Shown one piece after another: positions 22,146 through 32,269 of a stretch of DNA of 64,000 nt. Origin of the DNA: Agapetus fuscipes (Eukaryota; Arthropoda; Insecta; Trichoptera; Glossosomatidae); the NCBI GenBank assembly GCA_951799405.1, contig OX637335.1, positions 21,394,342 through 21,458,341 on the forward strand, read 5' to 3'. Made by a program: the position numbers and the translations under genes. Under the pieces are notes generated by a model. It was not told the DNA's origin, did not search any database, and was given only the letters and a program-made list of their open reading frames with translations. Each line of letters starts with the position of its first letter. The first letter of the stretch is position 1.

Positions 22146-22440
22146 GTTAAATTTTGATAGACTTTACTCTTCTTCTAATTTGAGTAAGCAATCACGAAAA
22201 TTTAGCTGAGGTCAAAATCATAGGCTGTAGGTCTGATAGGACATGAGCAAGTTTATTGAGGATATTTAATGGAGAACAAATTATTGAAAAATGTAGTATG
22301 CACTGTTTTTCAAAACACAAAATACGCGAAGTAGTGAGGCCAAATTTGGCTCCACCAAATGATCAATTAGTAAATCTACCAGAGTCGCAGACCATCAGGG
22401 AACAAGGAAAGGAATCAAATACTAATAATACAGGACTCAC

Positions 22441-22532
22441 CTCACTCCCGTGGGCTCTTCTTTTATTGGCACTTGATGCAGTTGGAGGGACAATGTACGT
22501 CAGTTCCCACTCGAGGTTTGACATGCACTCAT
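22441..22532 (-). CDS. Candidate internal exon, minus strand, unknown gene
   Basis: Read on the minus strand, a pyrimidine-rich stretch ending TTTCAG is followed by a 92-bp open block and then GAG|GTGAGT, a near-ideal donor. The block encodes ECMSNLEWELTYIVPPTASS followed by ANKRRAHGSE, starting two bases into a codon and ending on a codon boundary. The composition looks coding, but I do not recognise the protein. The opposite strand is also open here (139 codons from 22256, with a leucine-rich segment), but it has no comparable splice sites. This may be a host exon or a decayed element. Confidence 0.3.
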
Positions 22533-22539
22533 CTGAAAC

Positions 22540-23060
22540 TAGCCTATTATTGCATGATGGAAAATTTGGATTGATAAGGCCAATAAATAACTTAAAGGAA
22601 TGGAAAAGTTTTTTTTTTGTGCACAACAGGTTTCCTTATTATAGTGCACCCTGTCAGCCATCAACACGCTGGTAGGAAATATCTGGTTATTTTTTTTCAA
22701 CCTATTTAGATTGCAATAGAAGATGTCTATTAATATTAGACTCATTTAAAAGTTTTACACTCAGATGCACAGGACGACATCCGTACGGCTTTTCGGAACA
22801 TAAAATAAGTTATGCCCTCGCCCACGGCTGTAGTCACCTGGCACATACAACTTTTATCTCTCTAACAGGGTGGGACTGTCTATTAAGCCGTTGAACAGCA
22901 CATACTTGTAGAAGCAAGATGGTTTGCTGATATTTTCATACCTCATAGTTTCACATGCAAAATACACAGATTTCGCTGCTATACAAAACCAACTCGTATG
23001 TAAAGTGTCTTTAGTTTCCACATATAATCCCCGAGTGTACACACACTTGCATCACAGTTC
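22540..23060. other. No supported feature
   Basis: AT-rich sequence with short frames only. No known repeat recognised before the hammerhead-bearing element starts near 23085. Confidence 0.35.
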
Positions 23061-23084
23061 TCATCAAGATCATCTTCATCATCA

Positions 23085-23192
23085 TCATACTTCACGCTGA
23101 AGAAGCCCATCGTAGAAACGGGCGAAACGTACGGAAGCTCCAGCTCCCACAGACCACGGCAACAGATTCTGGAAAACATCACTCCAGCATAG
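23085..23192 (+). ncRNA. Hammerhead-like core in Penelope-type repeat end (class 1)
   Basis: CTGAAGA (23097-23103), a stem II pairing GCCC with GGGC around a loop, and GAAAC (23124-23128) occur in the correct order. On the 5' side 'cttcacg' can pair with 'cggaag' on the 3' side as stem I with one bulged A. This copy has GTA where others have the GTC cleavage triplet. The 3' flank ('gctccagctcccacagacc', 'cggaaaacatc') recurs at 36320 and 46025 and, inverted, near 36100. Such cores are known from Penelope-like retroelements. Confidence 0.6.
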
Positions 23193-23344
23193 TTTGATAG
23201 TTTTTGACCTACAGAAAAAATCTACCTTAAAAATCGCTCAACCAAGCCTGTTGTCGAAAAGACTTATAAGTTGAGTACTTAGTTTTTGCTCTAAGCTAAA
23301 AGATTGTTAATTACTTGTTTTAAGTGCAAATATATTTCACAGTA

Positions 23345-23530
23345 AATTAGCAGCGGTGTTAGTTAGCATTCGCGCGCCTCCCCCGTTTGGTGTTTTGCTC
23401 ATGGCGTTGCAGTATAATGACAGCAGAATTAGCGTCCCGCGGGAGGTTAATGGGCTCCACAGCGTCGCGCTAAAAACTCTATTAAAAGTGGAATTCAATT
23501 TCTGCAGCCATTATCCCGCCGCGTGACGGG
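23345..23530. other. GC-rich unique block, possible conserved noncoding element
   Basis: 'cgcgcgcctcccccgtttgg', 'attagcgtcccgcgggaggt' and 'cgccgcgtgacggggaggcc' form a GC-rich island with ATTA words, not repeated in the window and not open as an exon with splice sites. Confidence 0.25.
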
Positions 23531-23559
23531 GAGGCCAATCCCCTAGACGGACGCAGGTT

Positions 23560-24080
23560 GATGAAACACGTTCCATGTTAAAACGACACAAGGTAGAACA
23601 TCACAATGGTAGCACATCACATGGCAAAATAACACAGAAAAATACATCACTATGACAAAACAAGAAAAGGAGAAAACATCACATACATATAAAACAGAAC
23701 ATACCATAAACCGCATATGAAAAAACACCACAAGACAAAACATCGCAAACAACACAAACATTTGTTTTGCTTCCACACGCCATATGCTCTTGAAATTACC
23801 ATGAAGTTGCTCACTATGTGCAGCTTAGTTAGGTTTTCTTTTTTAATCTAATAATGATAATCGGGGGCGTAATTTTGTTGATAACCTTTACCAGATACGT
23901 AAATGCATGAGTTCCATTTTCTCATGTTTCTTGTGTTTTCTGTTTTGCGATGTTTTGTGATGTTTTGTCATGTGATGTCCTGCCATCGTGATGTTCTGTC
24001 ATGTGTCGTTTTGTCATATATTATTATGTCACGTGTCGTCTTGTCAGTGTGTCGTTCTAACATGGAACCCCGTGGTACAA
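23560..24080 (+). repeat. Composite element with two opposed degenerate minisatellite arms, copy 1
   Basis: The left arm (23565-23770) is made of degenerate words such as 'aaaacatcaca' and 'gacaaaacatc'. The right arm (23925-24065) holds their complements ('tgatgttttgtcatgtgatg'). Between them lies a core with 'taatgataatcgggggcg' and 'gagttccattttctcatg'. Outer words 'gttccatgttaaaacgacac' and 'gtcgttctaacatggaac' are complementary. The whole composite recurs, inverted, at 32270-32760. Confidence 0.65.
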
Positions 24081-24239
24081 CACGGCACCCTTTCTCTCGA
24101 TAACCCTCGATGCATTTCCCGTTAACACGAGTCAAATTTGTTTACATTACTTATTCCTTTTGTACCCTTACCTTCTGATGACAAGACCTTATTGTGATAA
24201 TTTGGTTTTGTTGGAATCTGCTTTTTAAAGTCATTGGAG

Positions 24240-24500
24240 CTGCAATGGATCAAGCCTCGTAAATTTTGTGACCAAGGGATTCGCAGTTTGCTAACACTGC
24301 GTCTATAGATGTTTGAAGTGAGACTGTTTGTTCTGTTTGTCTAATTGTTCTGATGGAATAGTGCAACAACACAATGACTTTCTTATCCCATTTAAGGATG
24401 CCAATGTTGACTTTACTTGGAAATTCTTTTGTAATTTTTTGCTTCTTATGAGATTTCAAAAGAGTAGGTTTTCTCTTCTTGGGTTTTATGGCCGATTCTT
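24240..24500 (-). pseudogene. Unrecognised coding-like remnant, minus strand
   Basis: The minus strand is open for about 82 codons, ending at a stop near 24250. The reading is lysine-rich at first (KPKKRKPTLLKSHKKQK), then KVNIGILKWDKKVIVLLHYS and SIDAVLANCESLGHKIYEA. It reads like a protein C-terminus, but I do not recognise a family. A stop lies just upstream. Together with the broken frames at 24560-24860 on the same strand, it may be part of a decayed mobile element. Confidence 0.25.
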
Positions 24501-24559
24501 ATCGGTATCAATCATTTCAAAATTCAAATTTGCTATTAAATAATACTATTGAGACATTA

Positions 24560-24865
24560 CTCATTATCTAAGCTCTGCAGACCCTGTTGGGACTTGGCTT
24601 TATCGGCTGAAACTAGTATTCTCCTCTACTCCCGACTGTCCATCGCCTTTGTTTCCTATGCCGCGAATATCTGCATTGGCTGCATCTACATTGGCACCGT
24701 CTATCCATTGCATTTTTTAGCCTTCTTGATCTCCTTGGGCCTCGTGGTGCTGAGATTGTCAGACAATGGGGTTGTCGCCTTCTATTCTAATTGTCTGACC
24801 AGAAGCACTTATCTAATAAATACCTTACACTTTGGATATCATTTCAAATCCGAGGTTGCTTAGCG
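24560..24865 (-). pseudogene. Broken coding-like sequence, minus strand
   Basis: This block is GC-richer than its flanks. On the minus strand one frame gives DNLSTTRPKEIKKAKKCNG, then several stops, then SADKAKSQQGLQSLDNE. The plus strand shows a 104-residue hydrophobic frame, taken as a shadow. The pattern suggests an eroded open reading frame, perhaps from a transposon, of unknown type. Confidence 0.25.
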
Positions 24866-25044
24866 CTTGCGAAAGAACTCCATCGATAGATAAATCACAG
24901 TAGATATACCTTATTTTTAGACACGAATCGCTATCTCGTCGCCTTAAGATCGTATGAAATTAAGCAGAATAACGCTTCAGATCACTGCATTGCAAGTGCT
25001 TCGATGGAACTGATCACATTGGGCTCTATGAGGCTTGAACCATC

Positions 25045-25495
25045 AATTGTTTTACTTACTTTTACTTTACTTTACTTTCTTCGGCTCATAAGCCTTGAAG
25101 GCTCAGGGCCTCCCGCACCACAATCCTCCAGGACTTTTGGTCCGAGGCATTGATATGCGGGATTTGCAACATTTTTAGTTTTTGCAGGAAAGGGTTGTTA
25201 GCCCTTCGCCCAACCCCCTACCAGGAGGACCAGGGTTTTTCAGTCAGGGTTATCCTTCCCTTAGTTGGGGGGATCCGGTTTTATGGCGCCGGAAGCTCGC
25301 CATCGCCCTCTCCTATCTGCTATGGCTGCTGGTATTGCCAGTGACCACATTGCCCGGGGCTTGCGGGGCTAAATGGCCACTCGTGGACGCTAGGAGTAGG
25401 ACTATGTTGGTATATGGCGTTACACGGTATTTAAATAGTACATATCTCCCAGCAAGATATGTACCTCCGTGACCTACCAACTTTGAGCCCCCAAT
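25045..25495 (+). mobile_element. Probable 3' region of an unidentified retroelement
   Basis: A TTTAC-type run at 25050-25077 is followed by 'cttcggctcataagcc', 'gggttgttagcccttcgccc' and 'aaccccctaccaggaggacc'. The last words are of a kind seen in untranslated ends of dispersed arthropod repeats, from general recollection only. The block is GC-rich and open on both strands without a recognisable protein. Confidence 0.35.
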
Positions 25496-25499
25496 CAAT

Positions 25500-25975
25500 T
25501 GTTTTACTTGTTAAAAAGCTTATTTCCATGATCAAAGTGTCAAGATATTTGTGATTCCCCTCAAGTTCTCACGTTGTCTTGAATAAATCAATTACTGAAA
25601 GGCGATCTAAAAAACTGCACCAATATAAATTCTCTCAATCTATGCGTAGCTCGGTAGTAAATTATTCCAACAAACCCGTTTCTCAAGCCTCGGAGACGTC
25701 TAACACAGAGGATGTGCAGCAAGCTACATAGTAAGCTGGAAACACAGATTCCTGGCCAGTTATTAGCACGAACACGATGTGTGTACCTATACCAGTGGAG
25801 AAGGGGGAACTTTTTTCAAAAGGTAACCACGTAAAAGCAATTTTTAACACAATTTTTAGTGACTTTAAAAATAATTTATTCCACGACTAATGGATGGATC
25901 CAACTGAGCCTAAGACCAGATCTTTTACGAGGTTTGAAAATCGATAAACAGATGGTTTTTGAATTGACCTTATTG
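25500..25975. other. No supported feature
   Basis: AT-rich spacer leading to a SINE-A copy. Nothing recognised. Confidence 0.35.
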
Positions 25976-25979
25976 ACCG

Positions 25980-26218
25980 TTCCTCGACTAATAGGTAGGT
26001 TGGTAACGCTGACTTCCCATGCTGTAAAAACTTGGTTCACTTTTGCCAATGCCGCCCCGGATTCAGGGAAAGCGGTAGGAGTTGCGAGGTTTATGTTCAC
26101 GTGAGGTTTGGTTTATTTTGTGTGTACACACGCACATGCGTTCCTTTCCTGCTTGTTGGTATTCATTAAAGATGAGCCTTAAATGTAAATATATCTGTGC
26201 AGTTCAGATTAAGATAGA
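25980..26218 (+). mobile_element. SINE-A copy, divergent subfamily
   Basis: Head 'cctcgactaataggtaggtt', 'catgctgtaaaaacttggtt' and 'gccgccccggattcaggg' share changes with the copy at 16871. Tail 'tgtgcagttcagattaag'. Confidence 0.7.
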
Positions 26219-26224
26219 TAGATA

Positions 26225-26910
26225 TATATATTCTTATGATTAAAGTCTCCTGGTTCTTCTCCACGTCTCTAAATTCTCTTTTTCTTCAATTTCTATATGC
26301 CGCTATCAACAAACTAATCGGTATCGCACGGAATCATAGGTAGCATACTTAGTTTGTTACCATATTGACTCATTACTTTGGTTACTATTGACCCAAAGCT
26401 CTGGTGATTTCTACGGAAAAACAAAGTTTTATGTGTGCTTTTTAAACCATTTAAATATATTATATTTATAACCTGTTTTTAAGCAGCAATTTCCAAATGA
26501 AAGCCGATGAGAATCGTGTTATTAGGACCCTACGCCACTGCTCTTTCTCTAGTTTAAACGCCATCATTGCGTGTATAAAAAACTACTGAAGACTAAAACG
26601 CTCGCTTGAGGCTCTATTTTTTTTCCAATATATTTTTTTGGTTCACGTTTATTTTTACACTTGAAGAGCCAAAGCAAATGTGCCGACCGGATTGGCACTA
26701 TGGGGATCGCACGGTTTCACACGCGATCTGTCGGACTTCATTTTTACAACCTGCAGATCGCTTCTGACCGAGAAACCTTCAATGGCGATAATTAGTACCA
26801 GTTTTTGCTTATGCTATATGCGCCCATATTTATATTTTTAATGTAAAACCATGTAAAACCCATGAACTGCATGTCAAACTCTTATAAATCACACTAAAAT
26901 CAGAGAGGCA
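26225..26910. other. No supported gene
   Basis: Contains 'taaacgccatcattgcgtg' and 'gactaaaacgctcgcttgag' (26559-26612) of the foldback family noted at 16360. Otherwise no signal. Confidence 0.35.
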
Positions 26911-26914
26911 AAAT

Positions 26915-27068
26915 TTGCAGCGTGTATGTTTATTAGAGATTTGGGTTTTTATGTTGTAAGCTAATCTAATTTAAGTTGCAAGCGCGAACTTACACGTGTT
27001 TGCTTGTGACAGTGCATATAACGTGAATCCTCAATATTACAATTATATGCAACTTAGATTAGATTAGA
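26915..27068 (+). mobile_element. SINE-A 3' half
   Basis: From 'gtgtatgtttattagagatt' to 'gcaacttagattagattaga', with 'caagcgcgaacttacacgtg' between. The head is absent. Confidence 0.65.
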
Positions 27069-27085
27069 TTCATATATAAATCAAT

Positions 27086-27328
27086 AATCTAAGTTGCAAT
27101 GATGTATTACGCTTAAGGTTTATATGAAATGCTATCGCACAAACAGACACGTGTAAGTTCGCGCTTACAAATTCTGAATGCGTACTTACAAATTAAAATC
27201 CAAACCTCAAATGAACGTAAACCCTGCAACTTTAGCCAACCTTCCCTGAAATAGGGCACACATTGGCTAAGTGAACCATTTTTTACAGTATGAGTGGTAA
27301 GCCTCATACCAACCTTTAAGTCAAGGAA
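27086..27328 (-). mobile_element. SINE-A, nearly full length
   Basis: It reads in reverse complement from 'aatctaagttgcaatgatgt' to 'caacctttaagtcaaggaat'. With the neighbours at 26915 (+) and 27366 (+) it forms a cluster of three copies within 650 bp in alternating orientation. Confidence 0.75.
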
Positions 27329-27365
27329 TACCATAACAAGGAACCAATAAAAAATAAATATACCT

Positions 27366-27545
27366 GATCAATGTCACCCCTGTTTCAGGGAATGTCGGCA
27401 AGAGTTACAGGGTTTATGTTCATTTAAGGTTTGGATTTTATTTGTAAGCACACAATCAGCATTTGTAAGCGCGAACTACACGTGTTTGTTTGTGGGCATA
27501 CATCTGAGAGCTTTGAATGAATATATCCTTGCAACTTAGATTATA
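27366..27545 (+). mobile_element. SINE-A copy lacking the head
   Basis: It starts inside the family at 'gatcaatgtcacccctgttt' and continues through 'agcatttgtaagcgcgaact', 'catctgagagctttgaatga' and 'gcaacttagattatat'. The same subfamily as the copy at 10963. Confidence 0.7.
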
Positions 27546-27639
27546 TATTCCATTTCAGTTCACATACGGATTATTGAAATACAAATTTATTAAAAAAATA
27601 AACCCAAAAAAAGTGGAACTTGGTATTTTGGCTTCTTAC

Positions 27640-27783
27640 CTTGGGATGAGGTAAAGACATGGACTTGCGTGCCTCTCCCCCGGTTATTATTACCCCTTCC
27701 AGCTCCCCACCCCCGCACCTACCCTCAGATAACGTGGGAATCTCACCAACAGACCCCGAGGGCACTTTTGGATATTTACCTAC
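27640..27783 (-). CDS. Candidate internal exon, minus strand, unknown gene
   Basis: On the minus strand 'ttttagtacag' precedes a 144-bp open block that ends AAG|GTAAGA, a strong donor. It is 48 codons in phase 0-0 and reads VGKYPKVPSGSVGEIPTLSE, then GGELEGVIITGGEARKSM. It is clearly GC-richer than the flanks. The acceptor pyrimidine tract is weak. The plus strand is also open with a proline/serine-rich reading but has no good donor. Its phase is incompatible with direct splicing to the candidate exon at 22441-22532. Function unknown. Confidence 0.3.
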
Positions 27784-28045
27784 CTGTACTAAAAGTATAA
27801 CACATAGAGTACACACTCGACTGCAGCGTTTACTAAAAATATATGATAATTAACGCAGCGTTGCTAGCGAGAGTTTTAGTTTACATAGTAAAACGCATTA
27901 GTTTTGTAGTTGGGGTACTGTGAAATATTAGGCATAACATTCATGTATAAACAAGAATGTTTACCTCAGATATTTTCAAATGAATATTAATAAACTGGGC
28001 TTACATGAGTCGTGTAGATTCAAAGACGGAAATCTATGCTTATGT

Positions 28046-28300
28046 TTCCTTGACTTATAGGTTGGTATGAGGCTGACCAACCATACTGTAAAAAATGGTT
28101 CACTTTGCCAATGTCACCCCTGTTTCAGGGAAGGTCGGCAAGAGTTGCAGGGCTTATGTTTATTTGAGATTGGGTTTTTTATATTGTAGGTCCACATGCG
28201 GCATGTGTGAGCGCGAAATTATGCGTGTCTGCTTGTGGGAATGCATTTGATATGAATCTCAAATGATACATATCTTTGCAACTTAGATTTAGATTTAGAT
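28046..28300 (+). mobile_element. SINE-A, full-length copy
   Basis: It runs from 'ttccttgacttataggttgg' to 'caacttagatttagatttag' with every family block intact. Very similar to the copy at 54829, including the TTTAGA tail variant instead of TTAGA. Confidence 0.8.
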
Positions 28301-28424
28301 GTATAAAATAATATAAATGCTAGAAATTATGAGAAAGTTATTACTTATATTCCGTGATCTGTGGTTATTAGGTACTGTGTTGAAAAAGTTACATTGAAAA
28401 CAAATATAAAATGAACACATACCC

Positions 28425-28512
28425 TTGAAACTCTTTCTAAATTTACCTGATACTAGCGTGACATTGACTAAAGTGAACCAATTTCTTACCGCAAGAGCGG
28501 TCAGTCCCATAC
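28425..28512 (-). mobile_element. SINE-A head fragment
   Basis: 'gaaactctttctaaatttac', 'gtgacattgactaaagtgaa' and 'gcggtcagtcccatacacca' are a diverged reverse-complement head. Confidence 0.5.
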
Positions 28513-28619
28513 ACCAAAAATAATTTAAGGAATAAAATGGTTTTTAAGCACAAACAATTTCCTCCGGTTTGCGGGCCCAATTGAGTGGTAAAGACTACCA
28601 CCTAATGTGGGGAAGGTAA

Positions 28620-28735
28620 CAACTTTTGGTATCTTTAAAGGAGCACTAAAGACGTATCTTTACAAAAAAAAATATCCGTGATGTAAGAGGGCCCTTGAGG
28701 TGTGATACACACAAAAAGGTGATGTTTAATTATGT
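28620..28735 (+). pseudogene. CR1/L2-like LINE C-terminal scrap
   Basis: One frame reads GALKTYLYKKKYP, matching the 'LKTHLF' end seen at 2.6 and 58.7 kb, followed by 'gggcccttgaggtgtgatac'. That phrase also ends SINE-C, which suggests SINE-C and this LINE share a 3' end. Confidence 0.4.
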
Positions 28736-28929
28736 GTATCAAGTATTTAATAAGACATCCATTATTATTATTTAATGAACTATCACTTGAAAAGGAGGCC
28801 TGACTAGGATCGAACCTGCGCTGTTTTATTTCAAACACACGGACTAAAGTGGAGATAAGGAAAGGGCATCATACTTACAACAAGTTACCAACAGTAAGCA
28901 AACGTGATGACCGCTGCGTTGTAGTGATA

Positions 28930-28990
28930 CCCAGCCTTGAGAATGCTTCCTGCCCGTGAAAGCGAAACGTCGGCAAAAATGCGAATAGAA
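28930..28990 (+). ncRNA. Hammerhead-like core (class 2 variant)
   Basis: GCC, TTGAGAA, a stem pairing GCTT with AAGC, GAAAC (28964-28968), GTC and GGC occur in order, with GCC/GGC able to form stem I. The first conserved element departs from the CUGANGA consensus. A sister copy lies at 44266-44318. Confidence 0.4.
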
Positions 28991-29049
28991 CATAGCTTAC
29001 TCTGAAGTAATACGGTAGGACTATAATCACCTTGTCCGCTCGGAATTTT

Positions 29050-29390
29050 GCACTTGAATGCAACTATTGTGTATTATAATTTTTAACTATTACGTTTGGT
29101 ATACATAGGTATTTGTGGTGGCTGGTAGAACAGGGCGTCCGATAACCGACGCTCTCATTTGAATTACAAATGTCACCCTTGTTCACCCCTATCTAATGGT
29201 TCACCGACAGTGCAAATTGACGCGATGGTGTTGCCAGAACAATGTTTTGTATTTATTTTCCAATTGTACATACCTTCAAATGATTCATTAAAGTCAAAAA
29301 GATTTTCAGAAAAAAAACGCATTTTCACAACCCTCAGCTTAATTGTTAGAATTTTTACTTTCGATACCAGAAGGTAAGGGTTTGATCGTC
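29050..29390. other. No supported feature
   Basis: The 72-residue frame at 29159-29377 has no recognisable domain. No repeat recognised. Confidence 0.3.
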
Positions 29391-29392
29391 AT

Positions 29393-29645
29393 CAACGCAA
29401 CGAAAGCTAAGCTACACATATAGTGCATATTCTTATTGCGTTTTCCATGAAGGGGTCGGATATGCAGAGTGAACCTATTTTCTTAAAGGTAAGAAGGCCG
29501 GCCTTACGTCAACCACCTCAGTTGAAGTGGAGTCTTTCAGATTTAGAGGTTGTAGGAGCTCATTTCTTGTGAAAGCTGAGCAAACCTTGACAGTATTTTA
29601 TTTTGGGTTTGACACCAAGGGTGTCAGAAATGGTTTCATCTTTCA
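29393..29645 (-). mobile_element. SINE-B body, minus strand
   Basis: 'aacgcaacgaaagctaagct', 'aaggccggccttacgtcaac', 'cagttgaagtggag' and 'gtgaaagctgagcaaacctt' match SINE-B in reverse complement. The tRNA head is lost after 'gtgtcagaaatg'. Confidence 0.7.
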
Positions 29646-29649
29646 GTGT

Positions 29650-29870
29650 TACTTTCACACTCAAAATCATAGTAGATTCATGGTTTACTCAATATTCACA
29701 ATAAATGAAAAAATGCTAAATAGTCGGAAGCATGGAAACTCCCGCTTCAAGTGAATGGTTGGGGTAAAGACGTTTTCCTTATCTGTGAAAAATAATTTGT
29801 TCTGCTCGCCACATCGCCTTCGGGGAATACACCAGATAAGAAGATGCATTATAATGTAAAAAAACTTGTT
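29650..29870 (+). mobile_element. SINE-B body, old copy facing the previous one
   Basis: 'ggtttactcaatattcacaa', 'ggaaactcccgcttcaagtg' and 'ctcgccacatcgccttcggg' match the body in forward orientation with many changes. It forms an inverted pair with 29393-29645. Confidence 0.55.
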
Positions 29871-29879
29871 TTGTATCAC

Positions 29880-30734
29880 ACCTTTATCTTTGATATTAAA
29901 TATCGAGTAAATAGAAAAAATGAGTGAAAGATACAACTGCACCTCTAGTGAGTGCTTTTGTTTTCTTACATTTTTTGTATTTACGCGATCTATATTATAT
30001 TTTATATTGGAAGCGGTGGTCCTTTTTAAATTCATTCACATTTTTTTTGCAAAATTTCCTGCAAATTCTTCACTTTTCAGGGCGTTCATCATCACATGAC
30101 GTACCTGTCTTTTCATCTCTCTCGAATACTCCATCTGCGTGAGTTTCAGATTCCAATATAAAGTGAATCCACGCCACTAATGACGATCAGGAACGAAGAA
30201 AAGTTTCAATTCAATGAAATTCTCCATTCCTATAAAGTATGCACTTAACGTACATATTCAACCTAGCGTTTATATAGTAAACTGAAACAACGCCCCGAGG
30301 GAGTGTTTCAGTTTTCATGAGTTTTTGATAAAACGCTAAGGTCAAGTTTACACTGGAGAATCCGATGGATTCGTCAGCCTCCTTTCAAATCAATACCAAC
30401 CATATTATTCCTCTCTGATTAATATCTGAATCTGGCATTCATAATTTCAGCACGGTTTCTTTTTGTTGCGAATATTGTTTTTTTCTCGCGAATTTCATTT
30501 CTTGGTTTTATTCTTGCATCATTTTTTTCGTTTTTATTTCCCGTTAATTGTTTTTTTTGTTTTTGTACATATGTTTTTTAGATTTTGTAGGGTTTGTGAC
30601 TACGTTAAAGAAAAAATAATTTTATTTAAAAAAAAAAAATGTTTTTTAGACCCTCTAAACCTTGAAGAAAAAGCTAGGCACGTTTATTTCAAAATTCACG
30701 ATCATATGCGTCCAGTCCTCAACATTTTTTATGT
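29880..30734. other. AT-rich stretch without recognised gene
   Basis: T-rich from 30430 to 30650. Words at 30262-30345 ('tagcgtttatatagtaaact', 'gataaaacgctaaggtc') belong to the foldback family noted at 16360. The 92-residue frame at 30463 is a T-rich artefact. Confidence 0.35.
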
Positions 30735-30930
30735 CATCTGACCATCGTGTTAGGGGTCTGTCTCTGCTTTGCCCTCACTAAATCTTTTCTTCACTATCCT
30801 CTCGGTCCATCTTTGGTCGTTGAATCTGGCAACATGCCCTGCCCACGACCACTTCTGCTTTGACACTCTTTTTACGACGTCAATAACTCCCAATCTCTAC
30901 GTATCTAGGTATTTCTTATCCAATCTGACA
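30735..30930 (-). pseudogene. LINE reverse transcriptase C-terminal remnant
   Basis: The minus-strand reading IDVVKRVSKQKWSWAGHVAR, then RWTERIVKKRFSE, parallels the fragment at 11790-12262 (WAGHV and RW.KRIV words). Only about 60 codons are left, and the frame then breaks. Confidence 0.65.
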
Positions 30931-30954
30931 GTCTTATGAACAACAAATACAATT

Positions 30955-31010
30955 CTAAATTTATATAGCGCCTTTTCATGATTTTAAATCATTCTAAAGG
31001 CGCATCATAT
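30955..31010 (-). mobile_element. CR1/L2-like LINE 3' terminus
   Basis: 'tatatagcgccttttcatga' is the complement of the terminal 'tcatgaaaaggcgctata' that closes the element at 58829. A similar end lies at 43700-43748. Confidence 0.5.
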
Positions 31011-31379
31011 CGATACCTTTAAGTTAAAACTGAATAAGTCACACATGAAGCTAGCATTGGTTTCTCAGATAAAAGTATTTTTTTTCCTATTTTCTACCGA
31101 AGAAAACACCCAACTTTTGTAAAAATCCTGTAGTTAAGAAGTTTTTCATGAGCTCTGACTTATAATTAGTTCACTCACTATGACAAGCTACTCCCAACAA
31201 AAAGTTTAATCCAAGATTTCTTAAATCAGTGAATCATCACTTATTCAATTTTACCTTAACGGTGTTGATATATCAATGTTTTGTAAAACCTAGACCGAAA
31301 GATCTAGATATTTCTATTTGTGAACCAGAATTACTTTATTTGTATCTTTAAATCAACTTCTTTTTTCTCTATTTTTCAG

Positions 31380-31484
31380 GCAAATAAGTCAGGGCAAGCT
31401 CTTTTGGATGCAGTTTTCAACCAGCTGGATTTGGTCGAGACCAGCTACTTTGGACTTCGTTACTTGGATCAAGACAGCCAACCG
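31380..31484 (+). CDS. FERM-domain protein, internal exon (F1 lobe)
   Basis: A 105-bp block in phase 0-0 is bounded by a textbook acceptor (T/C-rich run, TTTTTCAG) and donor (CCG|GTAAGT). It encodes 35 residues: ANKSGQALLDAVFNQLDLVE followed by TSYFGLRYLDQDSQP. The GQ.LLD.VF..L.L.E..YFGLRY.D pattern is the end of the F1 (ubiquitin-like) lobe of FERM domains in band 4.1-superfamily proteins, which link membrane proteins to the cortical cytoskeleton. It splices in frame to the exon at 40713-40834, whose RWLEAKR restores the usual '(H/R)WL' continuation. The best pattern match is to EPB41L4-type proteins, with FRMD3/5-type as alternatives. The 5' exon(s) with the start codon are not recognised here. 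Confidence 0.9.
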
Positions 31485-31609
31485 GTAAGTCCAATATAAT
31501 ACCCTATCATCGCAAATCGATGCATTCTATTGCATCTTTAAGCTGAACATACAGAATATTTGCGTTTTCACTTGTATTTTTCAAGTTTTTTTGGTGTCAT
31601 TGGAGTCCT

Positions 31610-31658
31610 GTCAATAGTCCAGTTGGTAGAGTGCTTGCATTCCATGCTGCAAGACTTG
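31610..31658 (+). mobile_element. SINE-B tRNA-like head fragment
   Basis: 'aatagtccagttggtagagt' and 'gcttgcattccatgctg' match the SINE-B head (A box region) and nothing beyond. It lies 125 bp into the FERM intron. Confidence 0.6.
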
Positions 31659-31708
31659 TAACAAAACGCATTTTGGACCGCTGTAAATATCCGGAAGAGC
31701 AATATTAG

Positions 31709-31983
31709 TTATAATATTAGGATGATTTACATATTTGGTGAGCGCTGTTTTTGCATGTATCACACCTCAAAAGCCCTCTGCAAGCTTGATCGTCGCTATA
31801 GAAAGCGCTAATTCTCAAGCAAGACATACTTGCGGTAAGGCTGGATGGACCTTTGGTGACCGGTCTGTTGTACAGGTTTATGAATTTTTCAACCTCAACG
31901 AAGAGCGTATTTGAAAATATCATTTTAACCCACAACCTTCCATTTACGAGTCTGATGCGTTACCACTAGACTACGGACCGATC
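31709..31983 (-). mobile_element. SINE-C, nearly full-length copy in the FERM intron
   Basis: The reverse complement reads from the head 'cggtccgtagtctagtggta' and the degenerate B box through 'ttcaaatacgctcttcgttg', 'tcaccaaaggtccatccagc', 'tcgcttt' words and 'gatacatgcaaaaacagcgc', to an AATATTAT tail. Confidence 0.75.
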
Positions 31984-32269
31984 AATATCCAACATCTGCA
32001 TTGCGTTGTTTCTAAACTCAACTGTAAATTTATAGCTTTAATTTGTCTTTTATGGAGCCGCATTCTTCATCCCTTTGCCAAGTATTTGTTTACATTATTT
32101 TATACTTTGTGTAACCTGACATCCTTTGTCCACAATATAGTTGCACCGGGACGCATTGTTGGTTTTAATTCATCCATTCTGTGTTGCTTTTACGGCGATA
32201 GGAATTACAATCATGGCTTGGAAGGGCGGGCGGCCTTTCGGCTCGTAGCCTGTCGTAAATTTGAGCATG

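Noticed and set aside
22256..22675. 139-residue plus-strand frame as a gene with a signal-like leucine run
   Set aside because: No splice, promoter or domain support. The minus strand in the same place has better splice signals.
23543..24103. Cysteine/valine-rich frames (CHVMSCHRDVL type) in the opposed arrays
   Set aside because: Translation of degenerate TGATGTTTTGTCATG repeats, present on both strands and at both copies.
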